Shown here in pieces: positions 61,197 to 64,000 of a DNA stretch of 64,000 nt. The position numbers and the translations under genes are program-made. Within the stretch, counting starts at the first letter, position 1. Each line of letters begins with the position of its first letter. The notes under the pieces are model-generated. The model ran no database searches and was not told the DNA's origin. It worked only from the letters and a program-made list of their open reading frames with translations. This DNA comes from Dama dama (lineage: Eukaryota > Chordata > Mammalia > Artiodactyla > Cervidae): positions 39,463,501 through 39,527,500 of the forward strand of contig NC_083710.1 in NCBI RefSeq assembly GCF_033118175.1, written 5' to 3'.

Positions 61197-61827
61197 AAAT
61201 TATATATGAGGATGTGGTTTCTCCCATCACAATTTAGTATAGTTTACATGCTAGTATTTTTAGTCATAACTATAAGAAAATTAAGTGGTTTTGTAAGTGC
61301 TAATCCTTTGCTGTTAATTTAAACTGGTAGAGAGTTGTCATACTTTCTTCACTCGTAAGGGAGTATTTATTAGGTTAAAAAGTAGACTACAGCAAATAAT
61401 ACTGATGTTTTAAAGAAAACTTTTCAAGCTTTGATAGTCTCAGACATAAAATAATTGATCGTTTTCTCATTTGTTATATGTACATTTGTTTAGCAAATGT
61501 AGTGCTCTATCAGAGTCAATAATTGAGTGTCCCATTCTTAAGGAAGTAAAATGATTTTGATAATATTCTTGTTATATAGATTGCCTAAGTATTGTTAAAT
61601 TTTAAATGTTTACTCAACTAAGATAGGACAGCTCTAAGTATAGATTGTTTTGCATAGATGCGTTTAGCCCAGCACCTGCTGGTAACCAAGGTCCTCCTGC
61701 AATGATGGGTATGAATATGAACAACAGAGGAACTATTCCTGGCCCGCCAATGGGTCCTGGTCCTGCCATGGGGCCAGAAGGAGCTGCAAATATGGGAACT
61801 CCAATGATGCCAGATAATGGAGCAGTG
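19259..61827 (+). CDS. PSPC1: PSPC1, paraspeckle component 1 (eight of nine coding exons; 3' end outside window)
   Basis: Joining exons 19259-19621, 22913-23214, 27763-27858, 32017-32213, 36869-36953, 40341-40446, 58109-58166 and 61658-61827 gives 459 uninterrupted codons. Domains by residue: Ala/Pro-rich N-terminus (1-78); RRM1 (about 79-151, RNP2 LFVGNL, RNP1 RGFGFIRL); RRM2 (about 153-234, LTVKNL and GKGFVEF); the NOPS segment (about 235-285); an Arg/Glu/Gln-rich coiled coil (about 286-380); then a Gly/Pro/Met-rich tail. This order defines the DBHS family (PSPC1, NONO, SFPQ), and the sequence matches PSPC1. DBHS proteins form dimers, bind RNA including NEAT1, and build nuclear paraspeckles. 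The final exon, about 60 residues by comparison with the 523-residue human protein, is beyond the window. Confidence 0.96.
19894..19980 (+). repeat. Local duplication, copy 1
   Basis: Shares the ordered motifs TGTAATAA, AAAGTTATT, TCCTGAGTTATGAAGTAA and TTCAAGTAC with 20757-20857 in the same intron. Confidence 0.75.
20317..20359 (+). mobile_element. Bov-tA head fragment
   Basis: Short piece TTTCCCAGGTGGCGTAGTGG of the tRNA-like head. Confidence 0.5.
20560..20760 (+). mobile_element. MIR SINE remnant
   Basis: TTTTGGACAAGTTACTTGAA and the TGTTGGTGAGG segment follow the MIR consensus order. Confidence 0.7.
20757..20857 (+). repeat. Local duplication, copy 2
   Basis: Diverged partner of 19894-19980, with small insertions. 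It begins in the 3' flank of a MIR. Confidence 0.75.
20888..21083 (+). mobile_element. MER5A (hAT-Charlie) remnant
   Basis: AGTTCTCAAATGGAGTGG, then GGCAATATCTGGAGACATTT and AACATCCTACAGTGCATGG in MER5A order. Confidence 0.8.
22583..22650 (+). mobile_element. BovA 3' fragment
   Basis: Contains CTATGGGGTCATAAAAGAGT and the GACTTAGCGACTGA end. Confidence 0.65.
22913..23214 (+). CDS. PSPC1: PSPC1 exon 2, end of RRM1 and RRM2
   Basis: The acceptor AG is at 22911-22912 and the donor GTAAGT at 23215. It starts [10 protein letters not shown] in phase 0 and ends with two bases of a Thr codon. It contains RRM2 with LTVKNL and GKGFVEF. Confidence 0.96.
24294..24415 (-). mobile_element. CHR-type SINE
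   Basis: Reverse copy ending CACTGGACCACCAGAGAAG. Confidence 0.85.
24540..24743 (-). mobile_element. CHR-type SINE
   Basis: Longer reverse copy ending CCACTGGACCACCAGGAAGT. Confidence 0.85.
25141..25266 (+). mobile_element. BovA SINE monomer
   Basis: GGAGAAGGCAAGGCACCCCA through GTCGGACACAACTGAAG with a CAG tail. It has a perfect 13-bp duplication AGACTTTGAAGTC at 25128-25140 and 25267-25279. Confidence 0.93.
26030..26215 (+). mobile_element. L2 LINE 3'-end remnant
   Basis: CTAGAATGTAAGCTCCCGTG and GGTAGGGACTTTGTCTCCTT follow the L2 3' end. Confidence 0.7.
26329..26556 (-). mobile_element. BovB 3'-end fragment
   Basis: Starts CAGTCACTAAGTCGTGTCAG and follows the same order as the copy at 16948-17304 (GGTGATGCC, CATCAGGGTCTTTTCC, AGGTGGCCAAAGTA), with more divergence. 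Confidence 0.8.
27029..27145 (+). mobile_element. Bov-tA SINE, partial
   Basis: GGCTTCCCTCGTGGCTCAGA head with the GGGTTCGATCCCTGGG box, then CCCCTGGAGAAGG. It is cut short near 27145. Confidence 0.88.
27220..27345 (-). mobile_element. BovA SINE
   Basis: Reverse complement of the BovA monomer (GTCGTGTCCGACTCTGCGAC to GGTTGCCATTCCCTTCTCC). Confidence 0.88.
27763..27858 (+). CDS. PSPC1: PSPC1 exon 3, NOPS segment
   Basis: The acceptor ...TTACCTGTCCAG ends at 27762 and the donor GTAAGA starts at 27859. It completes the Thr codon and reads [17 protein letters not shown] through QQYHK, the start of the NOPS dimerisation segment. Confidence 0.95.
28328..28370. repeat. TG/CG microsatellite
   Basis: Alternating purine-pyrimidine run of TG turning into CG, of a kind that can adopt Z-DNA. 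Confidence 0.95.
28371..28456 (-). mobile_element. BovA SINE fragment
   Basis: Reverse BovA segment TCCATGGACTACAGCCC to GGTTGCCATTTCCTTCTCC, directly beside the TG/CG microsatellite. Confidence 0.85.
28607..28725 (+). mobile_element. CHR-type SINE
   Basis: AACTTCCCTGGTGATCCCAT to CTAAGATCTCACATGCTGTG. Confidence 0.85.
28765..28885 (+). mobile_element. L2-like remnant
   Basis: TGTGCCAGGCACTGTCCTAG, then CTTACAATTCTAGTGACAGG. This is an ancient mammalian repeat, family call tentative. Confidence 0.55.
29210..29380 (-). mobile_element. CHR-type SINE
   Basis: Reverse copy ending ACTGGACCACCAGGGAAGTC. Confidence 0.88.
29458..29562 (-). mobile_element. Bov-tA SINE
   Basis: Reverse tRNA-like head (GCAGGCAGATTCTTTACCAA, CTGAGCTATCATGGAAGCCC), inserted in an L2-like relic. 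Confidence 0.85.
29570..30490 (+). mobile_element. Ancient G/A-rich interspersed repeat
   Basis: A long purine-rich stretch whose order (GTGAGGGTAGTATTTGA, GGTTTTTGGCCTAAGTAACTG, TTTGGGATCTGTTGTCAAGG) fits a widely dispersed old mammalian repeat, possibly continuous with the L2-like piece at 28765. No open frame. The family was not determined. Confidence 0.45.
31780..31900 (+). mobile_element. MIR remnant
   Basis: GGTTTGAATCCTGGTTCTAT and GGGTAGTTTCTTAAACTTAG match the MIR core. Confidence 0.55.
32017..32213 (+). CDS. PSPC1: PSPC1 exon 4, NOPS end and coiled-coil start
   Basis: The acceptor AG is at 32015-32016 and the donor GTACGT at 32214. It reads [18 protein letters not shown], then [13 protein letters not shown] and the charged helix to LMLMRQ. 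It ends with one base of the next Asp codon. Confidence 0.95.
32812..32925 (-). mobile_element. CHR-type SINE
   Basis: TTTGGCTGTGCTGTGTGG to CCTGAACCACCAGGCAAT, reverse. Confidence 0.8.
33026..33165 (+). mobile_element. BovA SINE
   Basis: CTGGAGGAGGAAGTGACAAC to AAGAGTTGAACATGACTTAA with an ACAACAATAACA tail. AACCTTTAT repeats on both sides as a probable target duplication. Confidence 0.85.
33313..33425 (-). mobile_element. CHR-type SINE
   Basis: Reverse copy ending CCACTGGACCACCAGAGAGT. Confidence 0.85.
33508..33636 (-). mobile_element. L1 3'-end stub (129 bp)
   Basis: Same L1 3' UTR segment with a T-rich tail, ending in the C-rich run. It is flanked by a 10-bp duplication CCAGTATTTT (33498-33507 and 33637-33646). 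Confidence 0.85.
33647..33732 (-). mobile_element. Second, older L1 3'-UTR fragment
   Basis: The sequence after the stub repeats the L1 3' UTR (GAGGCTAATTACTTTACAATATTG..., ATGAATCAGCCAT) with more changes, so it is a separate insertion directly next to the stub. Confidence 0.7.
33825..33945 (+). mobile_element. BovA SINE
   Basis: GGAGAAGGAAATGGCAACCC to GTTGGACACGACTGAGTGAC. Confidence 0.92.
34368..34708 (-). mobile_element. Long CHR-2-like SINE
   Basis: About 340 bp: TTGGTTGCGCTAGGTCTTCG to CATTGGACCACCAGGGAAGC. It is the longer member of the family. Confidence 0.85.
36869..36953 (+). CDS. PSPC1: PSPC1 exon 5, coiled coil
   Basis: The acceptor TTTTGTAG ends at 36868 and the donor GTAAAG starts at 36954. 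The 85-bp exon reads [17 protein letters not shown]... to KRKQIQL and two bases of Arg, a continuous charged helix. Confidence 0.95.
38062..38336 (-). mobile_element. Long CHR-2-like SINE
   Basis: Same layout as 34368-34708, from TTTTTATTGATTGATTGAT to TTTACCACCAGGGACGTCC. Confidence 0.83.
38540..38690 (+). mobile_element. L1 3'-end relic
   Basis: Contains the L1 3' motif AGGGAACTATATTCAGTATC followed by GATAAACCATAATG, as at 14450-14650. Confidence 0.6.
39690..39860. mobile_element. hAT-type MER DNA transposon remnant
   Basis: Starts CAGAGGTTGGCAAACTTTTT and contains AATATTTTAGGCTTTCCATG, the order of a common non-autonomous hAT element. Confidence 0.65.
40341..40446 (+). CDS. PSPC1: PSPC1 exon 6, end of coiled coil
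   Basis: The acceptor AATCTCTCAG ends at 40340 and the donor GTAAGT starts at 40447. It reads [18 protein letters not shown] to FKPNYMEN in phase 0. Reading on into intron 6 adds seven codons and a stop (see findings), which matches the length of the short PSP1-beta form. Confidence 0.95.
44846..44893 (+). mobile_element. Tiny poly(A) retro-insertion of unknown source
   Basis: About 33 GC-rich bases (GGGGGTCCTGGGGGCGGAGC...) followed by a poly(A) run, between perfect 12-bp copies of AAAAAGCTCTTT (44834-44845 and 44894-44905). This is the signature of L1-driven insertion of a short RNA 3' end. Confidence 0.8.
45225..45460. mobile_element. hAT-type MER remnant beside the solo LTR
   Basis: Same family as 39690-39860 in the opposite orientation (GCTGCCTGTTTTTGAAACAG, AAAAGTTTGCTGACCTGTG). 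Confidence 0.65.
45473..46223 (+). mobile_element. Solo LTR of an endogenous retrovirus
   Basis: A 751-bp segment beginning TGTGAGAGGG and ending CAGCAACA. It has a TATATAA box (46019-46025), a CT-repeat (46089-46113) and an AGTAAA poly(A) signal (46121-46126) in the order expected of U3-R-U5. No internal viral genes flank it. I could not see a clean target duplication, so the exact ends are approximate. Orientation is the same as PSPC1. Confidence 0.72.
46089..46113. repeat. CT microsatellite
   Basis: (CT)12 run inside the solo LTR. Confidence 0.95.
49668..49871 (-). other. Protein-like open frame in PSPC1 intron 6, possible retrocopy or antisense exon
   Basis: A 67-codon minus-strand open frame with no ATG at its head. 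It contains residue runs of ordinary soluble-protein character ([20 protein letters not shown], then an Ala/Arg/Ser-rich helix-like end) and stops at TAA, with AATAAA overlapping the last codons. I do not recognise the parent protein. It may be a piece of a processed pseudogene, an exon of an antisense gene, or chance. Confidence 0.25.
50520..51380 (-). mobile_element. Old L1M-type relic
   Basis: Antisense L1 3'-like sequence (order of TTTTTCAGAATGTCACAT, CGCTGAATAATAATCCATTAC, TTTGGGTAAATA motifs). A 24-bp tandem duplication lies near its edge (50545-50592). Confidence 0.5.
52010..52140 (+). mobile_element. BovA SINE fused to an L1-like tail
   Basis: BovA from GGAGAAGGAAATGGCAACCC to GGTCCATGGGGTCGG, then an L1-type 3' end (AACACAATGTAAATCAACTA, CTCCAATAAA) and a T-rich run. 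Confidence 0.75.
54592..54710 (+). mobile_element. CHR-type SINE
   Basis: GGACATTCCTCGTGGTCCAG to CTAAGATCCCATATGCCTTG with an A-rich tail. Apart from the BovA at about 52010, it is the only ruminant SINE I see between 38.4 and 63.5 kb. Confidence 0.85.
55315..55455 (+). mobile_element. MIR remnant
   Basis: GAGCCTCAGGTTTATCACCT and CATAGGGTTGCTGTGAGGAT in MIR order. Confidence 0.7.
58109..58166 (+). CDS. PSPC1: PSPC1 exon 7
   Basis: A 58-bp exon after ...TTTACTTACAG (ends 58108), with donor GTAGGG at 58167. It reads [19 protein letters not shown] plus one base of the next codon, the transition from the coiled coil to the Gly/Met-rich tail. Confidence 0.94.
58167..61657 (+). other. PSPC1 intron 7
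   Basis: About 3.5 kb of AT-rich sequence with no recognised SINE. The only notable structure is the TG/CA microsatellite pair at 61107-61198. Confidence 0.7.
61107..61198. repeat. AT/TG and CA microsatellite pair
   Basis: A TA/TG run, a short spacer, then two CA runs. 61116-61130 and 61142-61156 are perfect 15-bp inverted copies. Confidence 0.95.
61658..61827 (+). CDS. PSPC1: PSPC1 exon 8, Pro/Gly/Met-rich tail
   Basis: The acceptor TTTTGCATAG ends at 61657 and the donor GTAATG starts at 61828. It completes the Asp codon and reads [20 protein letters not shown] to MPDNGAV in phase 0. The Pro/Gly/Met-rich low-complexity composition is typical of DBHS C-terminal tails. Confidence 0.94.
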
Positions 61828-63375
61828 GTAATGTATCATGCACATTATTGTGATTCTATCAGTAGAATTTACTTCTGCCCCAAAGGTAACTTCACACTTA
61901 ACGTAATTTGGCATCATTTGTTTTGTCAGTAAAGATCAATGTCCAATGAAGAAAAGGTAATATTATGAACTTAGATTTTGATTTATGAGAGGCAATTTTT
62001 TATTATCTCAAGAGTTAGGATTATGATCCACGGCATACTTTTGTATATGAGTGTATAACAGATGTGTATGTTAATTACAGTCATTTTACAGTGATTTTCA
62101 TTTGTATCACCTCTTAACCAGCATTCAGTGTGCATTCTAGTATTTTGTGATTGTGTTCTTCTCCTCTGAATTCCTTACCTTTGGTGAGGTATGAAGCCCC
62201 AATATGTATGAAAACACAGTTTTCTTTTTTTTAAAAAGATCACTTACAAGTAATTTCAGAGAATTTAACTGTAAAAAAAATTTACATTAAAGTTTTAAAG
62301 TATATTTTAAACTTATATTGCATTCTCACTAAATAGACTTAGTAATTTCAGTTACATTTATTACTAAATTGAGGCAATTTCATATCTTGATTTGAGAGTG
62401 TGAAGCTATCTTTGTCTGGGTTACATATTATAAAAACGTTTTTCAGTTGTACTTCATAATTTAAGTGTCAGTGACAAGACTGATATCATTTTTCTTTTCC
62501 CTTAAAGTCTGTCACTATTTAAATGAGACTTTATATTGGTAAAACATTTTCTTATTTGGTTTTTGTTAATGGTTGTCCTAAGTAACGTTAAGAAAGGGGA
62601 AATAGTTGACTGTGTATTTGAAAAAGGAAGCTCAGTTTTGGAATAGAAGATAGCATTGCTGCTGAGAAAGAGAAGGTGTTGCTGTTAAGACTCAGACCTG
62701 CCATCAGCCCTAAACCCTCCTGATCTCAAGAGACGCAAGCAGTGAATGTGGGTCTTAGAACTGATGGATGCAGTATTCTATTTTAAATTTTATTTATTTT
62801 AAATATAGTCCTTTAAGAATTTGGACAAACTGGATATGCTAACAGGTTTTTAAAATGAGCATCTACACAGATAAGGAGGCAGTAACATAATACTGACTGT
62901 GATCAGATCAGGTGTTACATACTGATCAGTGTACCTGTGTCCTTCATTGGAGGCTAATTTCATAGTAAAGTGTCTGAGAGCTAGTAAAACTTGTAAAAAT
63001 ACTTTGGTTAAAGTTTTGTGTAGTATGTAATCAGCAGAAACTTAGTAAAAGTAACAGGTCTGCTTTTCTTTACCTCACACAGAAATGGTAACGTTTATTT
63101 AAATATCCCCCTTAGTCTTTCACAGTGGTATTTTACTACTGCTTATAGGGAGTTCTGTCCAACCTTTGAGATTACGATATGTAGTTATTACTGTGAAGTT
63201 TTTCAGAATACATAATTCGTGTTTAATTCTGCCTTTTGTTGACTTCTAAAAACTATTTTCCCAGTAATAGTCTTTACAGAAAAGCACCGTGAAAGTTTTC
63301 ATACTGAAACTAGAACTGTTTTTATATGTACTTTCTATGTTAAATGCATTATATTGAAATTTTTATAATATTTAC

Positions 63376-63457
63376 TGTGTTGGCCAAAAAGTTTGTTGGA
63401 GTTTTTCTATAAGATGGCACAGAAAAACCTGAATGAACTTTTTTGGCCAACCCAGTA
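63376..63457. mobile_element. Mariner-type palindromic MITE
   Basis: Two inverted arms, TTGGCCAAAAAGTTTGTTGG... and ...TGAACTTTTTTGGCCAACCC, with a short centre. This is the internally deleted mariner form common in cetartiodactyls. Confidence 0.8.
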
Positions 63458-63566
63458 CTTTTTCAAACAATGTGATGCTGCTCCTCAGTTTTGTCTCTCA
63501 TTTTTAAAACACAGTACGTTTATTAACCAAACTGTTACATGCAGTAAAAACTTTAATGCAAGAGAG

Positions 63567-63710
63567 GGAGTTCCCCGGCAGTCTGTGTTTAGGACTGTGT
63601 GGTTTCACTGCTGTGATCCTGGGTTCATTCTCTGGTCAGGGAACTAAGATCCCACAAGCCACATATGGCATGGCCAAGAGAAAAATAAATAAAAATAAAA
63701 AGAGAGATCA
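63567..63710 (+). mobile_element. CHR-type SINE
   Basis: GGAGTTCCCCGGCAGTCTGT to CTAAGATCCCACAAGCCACA with an A-rich tail. Confidence 0.85.
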
Positions 63711-64000
63711 GAACAGTAAAATAATAACTAGGTTTAAGATGGCATTCACTTTGTAAAATCAGTTCTTTTTTCATGAAATTGGGGGCATAGCATTAGCAAA
63801 ATGTAACTCTTCATTCAGATGCTTCTTTTATTTTTTATTTTTAAAACATAGTAACTAATTAAATTGCTCCTTTCTTCCTTCTATGTGTGATCCTGATTCT
63901 GCTGGACTTTCTGCTGAACTTCATGACACCACCACTTGGGATTGTGCCAATTTTTCTTGTCACTTATATTTGGCGTGTTCCAAATGGACTTCACATTTGT

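Larger units (their letters stand above)
61828..64000 (+). other. PSPC1 intron 8, start
   Basis: No match to the expected last exon (which should begin HNDRFPQGPP) before the window ends. It holds a mariner-type palindrome (about 63376-63457) and a CHR SINE (about 63567-63710). Confidence 0.7.

Noticed and set aside
1..64000. CRISPR arrays, operons, bacterial insertion sequences or prophage
   Set aside because: The window is mammalian nuclear DNA with spliced genes and vertebrate repeats. No regularly spaced repeats were seen.

Overview
This is vertebrate nuclear DNA from a ruminant (cattle, buffalo, sheep or goat type). The evidence is the dense load of ruminant and cetartiodactyl repeats: Bov-tA/BovA SINEs, CHR-type tRNA-Glu SINEs, BovB 3' ends and a bovid-type L1. 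Two split genes lie in tandem on the + strand. By recalled human gene order this is the segment syntenic with human 13q12.11 (ZMYM5 followed by PSPC1), which would be chromosome 12 in cattle.

Region 1 (1-10,600) holds the 3' half of ZMYM5. Four exons (1608-1893, 2784-2949, 5834-6046 and 9190-9945) join in frame and encode MYM-type zinc fingers followed by a hAT/TTF-finger-like C-terminal region and a stop. The 5' exons lie before the window. A 5'-truncated antisense L1 of about 2 kb sits in one intron. The 3' UTR probably ends near 10,595.

Region 2 (10,600-18,900) is intergenic, packed with SINEs and with L1, BovB and MER5 relics. No gene was recognised there.

Region 3 (18,980-63,999) is PSPC1 (paraspeckle component 1). 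A CpG-island promoter at about 18,980-19,800 is followed by eight coding exons: 19259-19621, 22913-23214, 27763-27858, 32017-32213, 36869-36953, 40341-40446, 58109-58166 and 61658-61827. They join without a phase error into 459 codons covering RRM1, RRM2, the NOPS segment, the coiled coil and the start of the Pro/Gly/Met-rich tail. The last exon, about 60 residues ending in the basic C-terminus, lies beyond the window. Intron 6 is about 17.7 kb. It is almost free of young SINEs but holds a solo LTR and a tiny poly(A) retro-insertion.

The two genes are not an operon. ZMYM5 is a nuclear MYM-finger protein and PSPC1 is a DBHS-family RNA-binding protein. They share only position and orientation. 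I found no new multi-gene system. The observations most worth checking are the intron-6 read-through end that matches the short PSP1-beta isoform, two L1 stubs truncated at the same G-rich tract, a 48-bp poly(A) insertion with a perfect target duplication, and a protein-like antisense reading frame in intron 6.
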